64,000 bases of DNA from Porphyromonadaceae bacterium UBA7572 (GCA_002476625.1 DLLC01000070.1:41389-105388), one strand, 5' to 3'. Positions 7,223 through 17,015 are shown, counted from the first letter of the stretch. Notes: a model not told the origin generated them from the letters alone. Translations and numbers: made by a program.

Positions 7223-10222
7223 ATGAAAAAAATTTTCAACCTTATGCTTGTGCTTACAGCCGTGGCCTACTTTTCTGCCACGCTGAAAGCCGACCCTGTG
7301 GTAAAACCAAAGGACTTTTATTCAGGGAAATCTTACACATGGACCAACGCCAACGGCGGAACAGTGACCTCCAACCTCACCGACGAGGCTACAGACCCTC
7401 GCCAAATCATGGCTCTGCTCAAGTACATCTACACCAACAAGGAGATTCCGGGCATACTTCAGTGTGGCTACACATCTAAGGGAGTGCGTGAAGGCACTAT
7501 CGACTACGATGTGAAAGCTAACAGCGCCATGAACAAAGCCTACGGCATCACCGCCGGCAACTACACCCCCAACGAGGAGGGCTACACCACTCTCATAGTA
7601 AAGGTGAAAGACTCCTGGACACCATCCGCAAAGGAAAGCCTCAGCCAGCAGCAGACACTCCAATACGTGTCCGACGCCATCGAGTCGGTTCAGCTTCTGA
7701 CCGAAGGCTTATACATGCCCGCTACCGACGCTGCCGGCAACAAGAACGTGAACCCCGGTGTGGTTTACCGCATGTCGGGCAGCGCCAACCGCTTCTTCTT
7801 CATTTCTAAGGGGCGTGGCCGCACATGGGGTAACAACTATGGTAAAAATGGAGCGATGATTAGCGAATACGCTCCGTTCAACGGTATGTTTGAGGAATAC
7901 AGCCCTGTGGCAGTGAGCGGCGGTAAGCAGATTGAGAATTTCTACGAAGACCTGGTGAACGGCAAAATATTCAAGACTGAGCACGACTGCAGCACCGTGA
8001 CTGGTCAGGAACACTACTTCTGCATGATGGGCACCACTGGCACTAAGAAGTTCGATGTTACCGACCTGCTGGTCACTATCCCCGACTACCGCCTATGGGA
8101 CTGGAGCAACCGCGACTATCAAGGAAATTCATATTTCAAATACACAAACTACAACAAGAGCCATGCGCCATCACTCGGACTTTACGGCATCCAGCTCAAA
8201 GCCACTGCCACCCCCACCGATGGCGACTACTATAAAGTGACATTGGCATGGACTTCGTCGCTCAACGAGGTTACCGGCAATGAAGTGAACCAGCGCTTCC
8301 TTCTGTGGGTGCGCGATGAGGACGGCTCTCTCAAGCCTCTCACCGGCGAGGACGGAAAGCAAGTGACCGTCGCCCCGGGCGAAAACTTTGAGTATTCCTA
8401 CAATGAGGCTCAAACCTACCAAGGCAGAGAAATCACCTATGTGGTGTCGGGGCAGCCTACCGACGCGCAGTTTGTCAATTTCAAAGAGGTTTACTCCAAC
8501 AACGACAAGGTCACTATTCCTGGTCTTGACCCAGACGAGGGACTTCGCATCGAAATTGGCACCGAATCAACCAGCGACTATGACCTGGCTACCGAGACCA
8601 ACCACTACAAGAACCTCATTTCCATCGACCACAGCGTGGACAAGACGCATGTGAAGTACACCAACCTTCAGGCAGGCTCTAAGCTCACATTCTACCGCTA
8701 CGATGTGAACCACAGCAGCGAGGCAACAAAAATTGCTGAGCTTGAAATCACAGGAGTGGACCACAGAAGCGAGCAACAAGGCTGGGGATGGAATAGCAGA
8801 ACATACTATTACAACGACTACAAATACAATTTGAGCTACTACGAGCAGGTTGATGAGCAAAGCCCTAAGAGCAACATCACCGGCGGCACCTACTCGATGA
8901 CCACCAACAGCAGCTACTCTCAAGGCGTGACCGATGAAGTGGACTTCGACAAATTCGGAGTGGGATCGTTCTACGATGAGTTCAGCGCTTCCACCGCAGC
9001 CAACGAGCACCCTGCAAGCTACGAATACATGGCTTCGTTCTCCGGCCTGGGCAACACCACTCAGACAGAGCTGCACAGTTCATACAGCAAAATCAAAGTG
9101 CACAAAACGGAAGCCACGCTCACCGACAAGGCCATCACCATGCAAGATGTGGAGAACGACAACGTGTGCTCGGAGCGCATCCACATCAACACGCACGACG
9201 CCAGCCCTGCCATCCAGTTCTCACTCGACCAAGACTTGAGAATTGCTGAATACAGCCTCAACAAGGTGAAGAATCAGAACAACAGCGAGATGGAGGAAAT
9301 CGGACTGGCACAGCGCCTGCCAAGCTGGGACTACGCGGTGTATGAGAATGGCAAACACAAGCAAAACGTTAGCCAGACTGAAGAGCCAGTAATCTCCGAT
9401 GCATCAGCAAAAGTGGGCAGAAATGAATATGTGCCTGTAATCAAGACCTACCGCAACTCCGACGATGGCACCTACAACACCTACGGCGCGCCTATCGTGG
9501 CATCGCACCGACTCATGGCCAACCTCTCGCTCGAGGACCAGCTGATGAGCACCTACGTGTTCAGCTCTAAAGGCAAGAAAGGACGCTATTACCAGGCAGT
9601 GATCAACATCGCTGCCGAGGGCACCGACAATTATGAGATTGTGAAATACCGCGTGTGGCGCCTGGTGGGCGACCGCGCAATGGAAGTGGAGCCCGACTAT
9701 ATGGCACGCCTCAATCAGGACGGACACCCCATCGTCATCGACTCCGACGATGAAGGAGAGCCCACTATCGACGAAACGCACAACGACTTGAAGGAATTCA
9801 CCGTGAAAGGACAAGGTGGCGCAGCATTCCTGCCTATGCAGGTGAACAGCAACACCATCCGCGTGATCGACACCTTTGGTGCAAGCGATGTGACCGAAGA
9901 CGGCGACCTCACCGTTTCCTACATTGTGCGCCTGTATGCTAAGCCAGCCACCGACAGCGACGACGAAAGCCGCATCGGCTCACGCGCCGGAGGAACCGTG
10001 CTGGCAAAAGAATACTACATCGGAGAATCCACTATCAACGTCACATTTGAAGAGAGCACCCCAACCGGCATCTTCGACGTGGTGGCATCAGCCAAGACAC
10101 CAGCAAGCGTGGAATACGTGAATTTGCTCGGACAGAAGTCGAGCAAACCGTTCAGCGGCCTGAACGTGGTTATCACCACTTACACCGACGGAACACAAAG
10201 CACTGCAAAGCGCACATTCTAA
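7223..10222 (+). CDS. large secreted protein with T9SS C-terminal sorting signal
   Basis: Function unknown. The 999-residue protein has an N-terminal signal peptide (MKKIFNLMLVLTAVAYFSATLKA, cleavage near residue 23). A very long polar middle rich in Asn, Thr, Tyr and Asp follows, with no catalytic motif that I recognise. The C-terminus (YVNLLGQKSSKPFSGLNVV, then a Gly/Thr-rich strand and basic residues) resembles the type A T9SS sorting domain, although the usual GIYIV strand is replaced by GLNVVITTY. It is therefore probably exported by the Sec system and then by the PorKLMN machine encoded at 21.7-28.7 kb, ending on the surface or in the medium. It is a single-gene transcript with a long leader and a strong terminator just downstream. 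An adhesin or surface-layer role is possible but not shown. Confidence 0.75.
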   Translation: MKKIFNLMLVLTAVAYFSATLKADPVVKPKDFYSGKSYTWTNANGGTVTSNLTDEATDPRQIMALLKYIYTNKEIPGILQCGYTSKGVREGTIDYDVKANSAMNKAYGITAGNYTPNEEGYTTLIVKVKDSWTPSAKESLSQQQTLQYVSDAIESVQLLTEGLYMPATDAAGNKNVNPGVVYRMSGSANRFFFISKGRGRTWGNNYGKNGAMISEYAPFNGMFEEYSPVAVSGGKQIENFYEDLVNGKIFKTEHDCSTVTGQEHYFCMMGTTGTKKFDVTDLLVTIPDYRLWDWSNRDYQGNSYFKYTNYNKSHAPSLGLYGIQLKATATPTDGDYYKVTLAWTSSLNEVTGNEVNQRFLLWVRDEDGSLKPLTGEDGKQVTVAPGENFEYSYNEAQTYQGREITYVVSGQPTDAQFVNFKEVYSNNDKVTIPGLDPDEGLRIEIGTESTSDYDLATETNHYKNLISIDHSVDKTHVKYTNLQAGSKLTFYRYDVNHSSEATKIAELEITGVDHRSEQQGWGWNSRTYYYNDYKYNLSYYEQVDEQSPKSNITGGTYSMTTNSSYSQGVTDEVDFDKFGVGSFYDEFSASTAANEHPASYEYMASFSGLGNTTQTELHSSYSKIKVHKTEATLTDKAITMQDVENDNVCSERIHINTHDASPAIQFSLDQDLRIAEYSLNKVKNQNNSEMEEIGLAQRLPSWDYAVYENGKHKQNVSQTEEPVISDASAKVGRNEYVPVIKTYRNSDDGTYNTYGAPIVASHRLMANLSLEDQLMSTYVFSSKGKKGRYYQAVINIAAEGTDNYEIVKYRVWRLVGDRAMEVEPDYMARLNQDGHPIVIDSDDEGEPTIDETHNDLKEFTVKGQGGAAFLPMQVNSNTIRVIDTFGASDVTEDGDLTVSYIVRLYAKPATDSDDESRIGSRAGGTVLAKEYYIGESTINVTFEESTPTGIFDVVASAKTPASVEYVNLLGQKSSKPFSGLNVVITTYTDGTQSTAKRTF

Positions 10223-10266
10223 AATGAGATCCTGAATAAACTAAATAGAAATAGCTTATGAAGTGG

Positions 10267-10303
10267 GGCAGCCCTGTCGCGACGACACGGCTGCCTCTTT
10301 TTT
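10267..10303 (+). terminator. rho-independent terminator
   Basis: GGCAGCC (10267-10273) pairs with GGCTGCC (10289-10295), with more pairing inside the loop, and TCTTTTTT follows. It lies 45 bases after the cargo gene stop. Confidence 0.85.
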
Positions 10304-10561
10304 CACCCCTCCATCAGCACTCCACCCCAAAAAGGCTCACCCTACAAATATGAGGTATTACGCTCCAGTAGAATAGTGGCGGGCAGTAGAGACGCGATAT
10401 TTCGCGTCAGCCCATCAATCTGTAAAACAAGTGGGCTATGAAAAATCCTCGCAATCCGTGAGAGACCCTCCTCCATATTTGTCGGGGGGGGGTGAGCCAA
10501 GGTTAACGCACGATTGTGGACTATTGGGCAAATAACAAGGAAGTATGGACTAATCGCCAAA
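10304..10561. other. intergenic region without a gene
   Basis: It holds the GACGCGA palindrome described separately, a run of nine G at 10484-10492, and an AGCCCA/TGGGCT inverted repeat around 10409-10437. A 75-codon minus-strand open frame here is made largely of these repeats and is not credible as a gene. Confidence 0.5.
10391..10408. repeat. dispersed palindrome, copy 1 (GACGCGA core)
   Basis: GACGCGA, loop TATT, TCGCGTC. The left flank AGTAGA resembles the AGTAGG flank of the longer copy at 48633-48662, but the right flank here does not extend the stem. Confidence 0.6.
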
Positions 10562-10593
10562 TTGCCCATATCCCGAAAATTAAGTAATTTTGC
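10562..10593 (+). promoter_or_regulatory. predicted dus promoter
   Basis: TTG (10562-10564), 20 bases, TAATTTTGC (10585-10593). The element overlaps an in-frame TTG at 10590, which therefore cannot be the start codon. The ATG at 10611 follows by 17 bases, so the leader is very short. Confidence 0.55.
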
Positions 10594-10610
10594 ATCGTAA
10601 TTTCAAGCTG

Positions 10611-11594
10611 ATGAAAATAGGAAAAAACGACTTGGGCTACCGCCCTGTGATGCTGGCTCCGATGGAGGACGTGACCGACCTTTCGTTCAGGCAGATATGC
10701 CGCGAGCAAGGAGCGGATATGGTGTATACGGAATTTGTGTCGGCCGACGCGCTTATCCGCAACATCCAAGCCACGCTGCGCAAACTCAACATCTCCGAGA
10801 GCGAGCGCCCCGCCGCCATACAAATCTACGGCCGCGAAGTGGCGCCCATGGTGGAGGCCGCAAAGATGTGCGCGCAAGTGCACCCCGACGTCATCGACCT
10901 CAACTTTGGCTGCCCGGTAAAGAAAGTGGCTGGCAAGGGAGCGGGGTCGGGCCTGCTGCGCAATGTGCCGCTGATGTGCGAAATCACCCGCGCGGTGGTC
11001 AATGCCGTGAGCATTCCCGTCACAGCAAAGACCCGGCTCGGCTGGGACTGCAATTCCAAGCACATCGTGGAAGTGGCTGAGCAGCTACAAGACTGCGGCA
11101 TACAGGCGCTCACCATTCACGGCCGCACACGCAGCCAGATGTACACCGGAGAAGCCGACTGGACCCTCATCGGTGAGGTGAAAAACAACCCTCGCATGCA
11201 TATTCCCATCATCGGCAACGGCGACATCACCACACCGCAAAAGCTCCGGGACTATTATGACCGCTACGGCGTGGACGGCATCATGGTGGGGCGCGCTTCA
11301 ATAGGCGCACCATGGATTTTCAGGGAAATGAAGCAATATATGCTCACTGGCGAAGTGCCACACATCTCCAACCATGAGAAAATGGCGCTACTGCGCCGCC
11401 AAATCGACGAGAGCATCAACCGCATCGACGAGTTCCGCGGCATTCTCCACATTCGCCGGCACCTGGCAGCCACTCCCCTATTCAAAGGCATTCCCAACTT
11501 CCGCGAAACCCGAATCGCCATGCTCCAGGCACGCACCTTCCCAGAGCTCAACCAAATTTTAAACCATATAGAAGCCACATATTTAGGCGAATAG
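10611..11594 (+). CDS. dus: tRNA-dihydrouridine synthase
   Basis: FMN- and NADPH-dependent reductase that converts specific uridines of tRNA to dihydrouridine. The 327-residue TIM-barrel protein opens with the Dus pattern PVMLAPMEDVTDLSFR. It has the active-site segment DLNFGCPVKKV, with the catalytic cysteine in FGCP, and the phosphate-binding IGNGDI and MVGRASIGAPWIF. Length and motif order are normal for the DusB-like group, but the exact uridine position cannot be assigned. The DUF2807 gene follows after 56 bases and may be cotranscribed. Confidence 0.93.
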   Translation: MKIGKNDLGYRPVMLAPMEDVTDLSFRQICREQGADMVYTEFVSADALIRNIQATLRKLNISESERPAAIQIYGREVAPMVEAAKMCAQVHPDVIDLNFGCPVKKVAGKGAGSGLLRNVPLMCEITRAVVNAVSIPVTAKTRLGWDCNSKHIVEVAEQLQDCGIQALTIHGRTRSQMYTGEADWTLIGEVKNNPRMHIPIIGNGDITTPQKLRDYYDRYGVDGIMVGRASIGAPWIFREMKQYMLTGEVPHISNHEKMALLRRQIDESINRIDEFRGILHIRRHLAATPLFKGIPNFRETRIAMLQARTFPELNQILNHIEATYLGE

Positions 11595-11650
11595 CCACAA
11601 GTGGCAGCTACACTGCTTAATTTTATATTCCAATATTCACAAAAGAAAGT

Positions 11651-12406
11651 ATGAGAAAATATGTATTCCTTATGTGCATGATGGCAATGGCGACCATTAT
11701 GGCGGGAGCGCAAGGGGTGCAAGACAGCCTCGAACTGAACGTGGGCGACTTCACCACACTAAACGTGAACAACAATATCAACGTGGTGTACCGAGCCTGC
11801 AAAGAAAAGGCCGGCACTGCCGTGCTGCAAGCGCCGAGGAGCATGGCAAGCAGGTTTATCTTCAAAAACGACAATAAAGGCAAACTCACCATACAGCTCA
11901 CCGACTATAATTTCAACACTGGCGTGCCCACTGTCACGGTGTATTCATCTTCGCTGCAAGAGGTGGTGAACCAAAGCGACAGCACAGTCACCATCGACAG
12001 CATTCCGCAAATGCCCGTGTTCAAGGCCAAGACCTGCAACAACGGCTCCATCATCATTCACGGGCTAAACACACTCACCACGGTGCTGAAAGAGGCCACA
12101 GGCAAAGGCCACATCTACGCCGACGGCGTGACCGACAAGCTGGAATGCAAGCTGGTGGGCACTGGGCTTATCTGCGCGCTCCGCTTGAAAGCGCGCGACA
12201 TATCCTGCACAACGGGCGGGTCGGGCCACATCTATTGCCAAAGCACCGGCGGCTACCTGAAGCTCAAGGGATTCGGCAGCGGCAAGGTGCACTACACTGG
12301 CACGCCTTCCGAGGTGAAAGTGAAAAAATTAGGCACACTCAAAGCCATACCCTACAAAGCCGACTCCACCACGGAAAACCCTTGCGACACCTGTGCCACG
12401 CGGTAA
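11651..12406 (+). CDS. DUF2807 (GIN domain) exported protein
   Basis: The 251-residue protein has a signal peptide (MRKYVFLMCMMAMATIMAGA). It then has a repetitive beta-rich body typical of DUF2807, annotated as a putative auto-transporter adhesin head domain and very common in Bacteroidota. The characteristic C-terminal pattern GSGKVHYTGTPSEVKVKKLG is present. The family is predicted to form a right-handed beta-helix-like fold, and no biochemical role is established. No T9SS sorting domain or lipobox is visible, so a periplasmic or outer-membrane-associated place is likely. It lies between dus and rpoN with its own end before the rpoN promoter. Confidence 0.8.
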   Translation: MRKYVFLMCMMAMATIMAGAQGVQDSLELNVGDFTTLNVNNNINVVYRACKEKAGTAVLQAPRSMASRFIFKNDNKGKLTIQLTDYNFNTGVPTVTVYSSSLQEVVNQSDSTVTIDSIPQMPVFKAKTCNNGSIIIHGLNTLTTVLKEATGKGHIYADGVTDKLECKLVGTGLICALRLKARDISCTTGGSGHIYCQSTGGYLKLKGFGSGKVHYTGTPSEVKVKKLGTLKAIPYKADSTTENPCDTCATR

Positions 12407-12433
12407 ACCCCGCAGAAAAAAGTCGGCTGGGTG

Positions 12434-12465
12434 TTGCGATTGTTGGCGATATGGTGTAAATTTGC
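12434..12465 (+). promoter_or_regulatory. predicted rpoN promoter
   Basis: TTG (12434-12436), 20 bases, TAAATTTGC (12457-12465), 37 bases before the rpoN start codon. Confidence 0.55.
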
Positions 12466-12502
12466 ATAAGGCCAATTTACACCTATTTTAAAACTCGAGA
12501 TT

Positions 12503-13954
12503 ATGGCAAAAACTAACGGAACTGGGCTCAAAACAGAGATAAAGCAAAAGCAGACGGCCATTCCCATCACCAACGTGATATTGGCCCCTTACCTGGAGAA
12601 ATCGAGCAGGGAGGTGGAAGACGATGTGCTGAACGCTCTGAAAGAAAACCCGCTTCTGGAAAAGAAAACCGACGAGGTGGACCCACCCATCACCCCCCAA
12701 AAAACTTCCGACACTGAATACGACAATCCCGACCCCGACAGTGCGCCCTACGACAAGCCTCTGCCTGGCGAGCGTCTGTACCGCGCCAGCAACAGAAGTG
12801 CCGACGACGTTTACAACGCACCCGTGGCGGTGGCGGAAGAGTCGCTCGAAGAGCACTTGATGACGCAAGTGAACGAGCTCAACCTATCTTCCACCGACCA
12901 TCTGATAGCGAAATACATAGTGGGCAACCTCGACTCTAACGGCTGGCTCGCACGCTCCACCAGTGGCATTGCCGACGACATCACCTTTGGCGAGGAAGAA
13001 GAAGGTGTAGAGGTGGAACGCGAGGATGTGGAAAGAGTGCTGAAAATGGTACAGGAGCTCGACCCTCCAGGCATAGCCGCACGCACGCTGCGCGAGTGCC
13101 TGCTGATACAGGTGAGACAGAAAGAACAAACTCCCGAAACCAAGCTATTGGAAACGCTCATCGACAAGTATCTCGACGAGCTTGGCCTAAGCCACTACGA
13201 CAAGGTGTGCTCGCGCATGGGCATCACACTCGAAGAGCTGAAGGTGCTACTTGGAGCGCTGCGCAAGTTGCAGCCAAAGCCTGGCAACGGATTCTCATCA
13301 GGCATAAGCGACGTGCGCCGCAACCAGATTATCCCGGAATTTGAGGTGGACGTGGACGATGGAAAAATATCGGTGACGATGCCCAACCGCATCCCCGAGC
13401 TGGTAATCTCAGAAGAATTCTCCGACGGCATAAGCGCATCGGCAGCCAAGGACAAGACGGTGAAAAACTTCTACGACAGCGCCAACCAGATGATTGCCAT
13501 TCTAAAACGCCGGCAGGAGAAACTGATGAAGGTGATGCGATCCATCATCAAGCACCAGCAAGCCTTCTTCCTCTCTGGCGACGACAGCCTGATTGTGCCT
13601 ATGAAATACAAGGACATTGAGAATGACACAGGGCTTGACCAATCCACCATATCACGCATCTGCGGTGGCGACAAGGGCAAATATGCCATGACACCGTGGG
13701 GCACCTTCAAACTTAAAGACTTCTTTAGCGGCAGCGTGCCCACCACGGGCGACAGCAAGACAACGGTAGCCACCAAGGCTGTGAGAAAAGCGCTGAAGGA
13801 AATTATCGACAGCGAAGACAAGAACCGTCCGCTCGGCGACGATGCCATCGCAAAACTGCTCAAGGCTAAAGGCTACGAGGTGGCGCGGCGCACCGTGGCA
13901 AAATACCGCGACATGCTGGGCATTCCAGACTCTCGCCACCGGAAGGAGCTGTAA
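12503..13954 (+). CDS. rpoN: RNA polymerase sigma-54 factor
   Basis: Alternative sigma factor that needs an AAA+ activator to open promoters. The 483-residue protein has all three Sigma54 regions. The Gln/Leu-rich activator-interacting N-terminus is reduced here (residues 1-50, KQKQTAIPITNVILAPYLEK). An acidic linker follows (about 55-105), then the core-binding domain (about 110-300). The DNA-binding part holds a helix-turn-helix (DLDQSTISR-like, about residue 380) and the RpoN box (ARRTVAKYRD, from residue 461). No sigma-54 activator gene is in the window. A -24/-12 search of the window was not possible by eye. Confidence 0.95.
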   Translation: MAKTNGTGLKTEIKQKQTAIPITNVILAPYLEKSSREVEDDVLNALKENPLLEKKTDEVDPPITPQKTSDTEYDNPDPDSAPYDKPLPGERLYRASNRSADDVYNAPVAVAEESLEEHLMTQVNELNLSSTDHLIAKYIVGNLDSNGWLARSTSGIADDITFGEEEEGVEVEREDVERVLKMVQELDPPGIAARTLRECLLIQVRQKEQTPETKLLETLIDKYLDELGLSHYDKVCSRMGITLEELKVLLGALRKLQPKPGNGFSSGISDVRRNQIIPEFEVDVDDGKISVTMPNRIPELVISEEFSDGISASAAKDKTVKNFYDSANQMIAILKRRQEKLMKVMRSIIKHQQAFFLSGDDSLIVPMKYKDIENDTGLDQSTISRICGGDKGKYAMTPWGTFKLKDFFSGSVPTTGDSKTTVATKAVRKALKEIIDSEDKNRPLGDDAIAKLLKAKGYEVARRTVAKYRDMLGIPDSRHRKEL

Positions 13955-14028
13955 GCGATGGGCCTGTGTTATAACGACACCATAAAAAAACGGACAACAA
14001 AAAAACAAGCACATTACAAAATGTAAAT

Positions 14029-14676
14029 ATGAAAGCAAATGATGTGAAATACGGCAGAATTCTGGTAGGGCTGTCACGCTTTGCCTCTGCCATGCTCAGT
14101 CCACTGCTTATGCCCACCTATGGCGTGCTCATCGCGCTATGGTGCTCCTATCTGAGCGCCTACGACACGGGGCTGCGCGTGGCCATACTCCTGGTGGTGC
14201 TGGGCATCACCTGCGTGTTGCCCATGTTTGGCATCGCCACGCTGTTTCATTTCAAGATGATTACCGACAAGAGCCTCACCGAACGCAAAGAGCGCTTCCT
14301 CCCCTACATATTCGCGCTGGTGTGCCACGTGGCGGCAGCATATTACCTCTACACGCGTGTGCACGCCCCCATGTGGGTGGTGATGTTCTGCCTAGGCGGA
14401 GCGCTTGCCGTGCTCGTCTCGGCAGTGGTGAACCAATGGTGGAAAATCAGCGCCCACATGGCTGGCATAGCCGGCATAGTGGCACTCATCTACAATATGC
14501 ATGTGCTCATCACCGAAGCGTTCAACCTGCTTTGGGTGATGATTGTGGCAGTGATGATTTGCGGTGTGCTCGGCTCGGCCCGAATCATCTTAGGAAGGCA
14601 CACCCTCGGCCAAGTGATAGCCGGGGCCATCAACGGCTTCGTGTGCGTGAGCCTGCTGATGCAGCTATTCGGATAA
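14029..14676 (+). CDS. PAP2-like integral membrane protein with altered active site
   Basis: The 215-residue protein has about six predicted membrane helices. Motif remnants of the PAP2 phosphatase family are visible in order: a basic segment DKSLTERKERFLPY, then ISAHMAG in place of PSGH, then SARIILGRHTLGQ. The last is the third PAP2 motif with its final Asp replaced by Gln. The histidines of motifs 2 and 3 are kept. Canonical members dephosphorylate lipid phosphates such as undecaprenyl pyrophosphate. Activity here is uncertain. It lies 51 bases before purE and may be part of the same transcript. Confidence 0.7.
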   Translation: MKANDVKYGRILVGLSRFASAMLSPLLMPTYGVLIALWCSYLSAYDTGLRVAILLVVLGITCVLPMFGIATLFHFKMITDKSLTERKERFLPYIFALVCHVAAAYYLYTRVHAPMWVVMFCLGGALAVLVSAVVNQWWKISAHMAGIAGIVALIYNMHVLITEAFNLLWVMIVAVMICGVLGSARIILGRHTLGQVIAGAINGFVCVSLLMQLFG

Positions 14677-14727
14677 CGCACAGCCAACTAACGAAACATC
14701 AACAAATACATTTATACGCATCTCTCA

Positions 14728-15234
14728 ATGAAAGCATTAGTCAGCATCATTATGGGCAGCACAAGTGATATGCCCGTGATGGAGAAAGCCTGCAAGTGGC
14801 TTAACGATATGGAAATTCCATTTGAAGTGAACGCGCTGTCGGCACACCGAACCCCCGACGCTGTAGAACAGTTTGCCCGTCAGGCTAAGGACCGAGGCAT
14901 CAAGGTGATTATAGCAGGAGCGGGAATGGCGGCGGCGCTGCCAGGAGTGATCGCGGCGAGCACCACACTGCCTGTGATTGGCGTGCCCATCAAGGGTATG
15001 CTCGACGGCCTCGACGCCATGCTGAGCATCATTCAAATGCCCCCCGGCATTCCTGTGGCCACAGTGGGCGTGAACGGAGCTATGAACGCTGCCATTTTAG
15101 CGGCAGAGATGATGGCGCTCGGCGATGAGAAGATTGCCGAGAAAGTGGCGGCCTACAAGGCCACCCTTGGAGCCAAGATTGAAAAGGCCAACAAAGATTT
15201 GGCCGAAGTGAAGTATGATTACAAAGTGAACTGA
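14728..15234 (+). CDS. purE: N5-carboxyaminoimidazole ribonucleotide mutase
   Basis: Purine synthesis enzyme that moves the carboxylate of N5-CAIR to give CAIR. The 168-residue class I PurE begins with the nucleotide-binding MGSTSDMPVMEKA. It contains SAHRTPD with the catalytic histidine, GAGMAAALPGVIA and the C-terminal MPPGIPVATVGVNGA. The stop codon shares one base with the ispG start (TGATG), so translation is probably coupled. No purK is seen in the window. Confidence 0.95.
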   Translation: MKALVSIIMGSTSDMPVMEKACKWLNDMEIPFEVNALSAHRTPDAVEQFARQAKDRGIKVIIAGAGMAAALPGVIAASTTLPVIGVPIKGMLDGLDAMLSIIQMPPGIPVATVGVNGAMNAAILAAEMMALGDEKIAEKVAAYKATLGAKIEKANKDLAEVKYDYKVN

Positions 15235-17015
15235 TGAGCGATATTTTCAATTACCATCGCCGCCCCACTGTGGCGGTGAATGTGGGAGGCGTGATGCTCG
15301 GCAGTGACTGTCCCGTAAGAGTGCAGTCGATGACCAACACCAACACCGACCACATCGAGGACAGCGTGGCGCAGTGCAGACGCATTGCCGACTGCGGTGG
15401 CGAGATCGTCCGTCTTACGGCACAGGGCGTGAAAGAGGCAGAGAACATAGGCAAAATCCGTTCCGCCCTGCGAGAGCAAGGATACCAAGTGCCACTGGTG
15501 GCCGACATCCACTTCAATCCCAAGGCTGCTTTTGCCGCTGCCGCCGTTACCGACAAGGTGCGCATCAACCCCGGCAATTTCGTGGATCCCGCGCGCACAT
15601 TTAAAAGCCTCACCTACACCGATGAGGAATACAAAGCCGAGCTGAGGCGTATTCACGACGCGCTTGTGCCATTCATCGACATCTGCCGCACACACCACAC
15701 CGCTGTGCGCTTGGGTGTGAACCACGGCAGCCTGAGCGACCGCATCATGAGCCGCTACGGCAACACCGCCGCCGGCATGGTGGAGAGTGTAATGGAGTTT
15801 CTGCGCGTGTTTGTGGAGCAGGATTTCCACGATGTGGTCATTTCCATGAAGGCCTCAAACGTGGTGGTGATGGTGGAGGCCGTGCGCCGTGTAGTGGCAG
15901 CAATGGACGCCGAGAATATGCACTTTCCGCTGCACTTGGGCGTGACGGAAGCCGGATTTGGCGAAGACGGACGCATCAAAAGCGCCGTGGGCATAGGCTG
16001 CCTAATGTCGGAGGGCTTGGGCGACACCATCCGCGTATCGCTCAGCGAAGACCCCGAACTGGAGATTCCCGTGGCGAAGAAGCTGGTGCAGTACATCACA
16101 AGCCGCACAGGGCACCCGCACATTGACGGCAAGTGCTACGACGGCTACGACTCCCTCCAGCCCCAGCGCAGAGAATCGGTTTGCGTGCTCCACAAGATAG
16201 GCGGACGAAAAGTGCCCGTGCTGGTAGCATCATGCCATCCCGATGAGGTGAAAGGAAAACTCAAGCCCGACTTTTATTTCACCGATGGAATGCTCACCGA
16301 TGGCGTGAACGCCTACACCATTGAACCGCTCGAGAAATTCGTCCACAATCCAGACGCGCCTGTGCAGTTTGTGCTGGTAAAGGCCGACGCACCAGATGAG
16401 CTGCTACTGAAGCTAAAAGGCACGGCAAACGCGGTGGCTGTGGCCACTGCGGCAAATGTGAATGTCACCGGAAGCCTGCAAGCCTTGCTCCACAAGATGG
16501 TGATCATGGGCGTGAACTGCCCTGTGGTGGCAAAGGTCTCTTACGCCGACACCGACACCGAATGGCTTCAGGTGAAAGCTGGAGCCGACCTCGGCACGAT
16601 CCTGCTCAACGGATTCGCCGACGGCGTGTGGCTGGAAGCGCCCCACTACGGCAGCCAGCAAAAGGTGGTGGAGTATGCCTTCGCCATTCTCCAGGCCGCC
16701 CGGCTACGGATGTCGAAAACGGAATTCATATCCTGTCCAAGCTGTGGCCGCACAATGTTCGACCTGCAAACCACCGTGCAGCAAGTGAAAGCCGCCACCA
16801 GCCACCTCACCCACCTGAAAATTGGTGTGATGGGCTGCGTGGTGAACGGACCCGGAGAAATGGCAGACGCCGACTATGGCTATGTGGGGGCTGCACGCCA
16901 CAGCATCAGCCTGTATAAAGGCAAAGAATGCATCGAGCGCAACGTGCCCGAAACCGAAGCCATCCCCCGACTGGTGGCGCTGATCAAAGCTGGCGGCGAC
17001 TGGGTGGACCCATAA
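15234..17015 (+). CDS. ispG: 4-hydroxy-3-methylbut-2-enyl diphosphate synthase, long form
   Basis: Seventh step of the MEP isoprenoid pathway: reductive ring opening of MEcPP to HMBPP with a 4Fe-4S cluster. At 593 residues it is the long IspG type, with an inserted middle domain (about residues 300-480) between the TIM barrel and the Fe-S domain, as in Bacteroidota, Chlamydiae and plants. Cluster ligands are C501 and C504 (SCPSCGR) and C535 (MGCVVNGPGE), with the fourth ligand expected to be the glutamate of that last motif. It overlaps purE by one base. Confidence 0.95.
   Translation: MSDIFNYHRRPTVAVNVGGVMLGSDCPVRVQSMTNTNTDHIEDSVAQCRRIADCGGEIVRLTAQGVKEAENIGKIRSALREQGYQVPLVADIHFNPKAAFAAAAVTDKVRINPGNFVDPARTFKSLTYTDEEYKAELRRIHDALVPFIDICRTHHTAVRLGVNHGSLSDRIMSRYGNTAAGMVESVMEFLRVFVEQDFHDVVISMKASNVVVMVEAVRRVVAAMDAENMHFPLHLGVTEAGFGEDGRIKSAVGIGCLMSEGLGDTIRVSLSEDPELEIPVAKKLVQYITSRTGHPHIDGKCYDGYDSLQPQRRESVCVLHKIGGRKVPVLVASCHPDEVKGKLKPDFYFTDGMLTDGVNAYTIEPLEKFVHNPDAPVQFVLVKADAPDELLLKLKGTANAVAVATAANVNVTGSLQALLHKMVIMGVNCPVVAKVSYADTDTEWLQVKAGADLGTILLNGFADGVWLEAPHYGSQQKVVEYAFAILQAARLRMSKTEFISCPSCGRTMFDLQTTVQQVKAATSHLTHLKIGVMGCVVNGPGEMADADYGYVGAARHSISLYKGKECIERNVPETEAIPRLVALIKAGGDWVDP

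Noticed and set aside
10342..10569. Minus-strand 75-codon open frame between the cargo gene and dus
   Set aside because: It is made mostly of palindromic and homopolymer sequence and overlaps the dus promoter.
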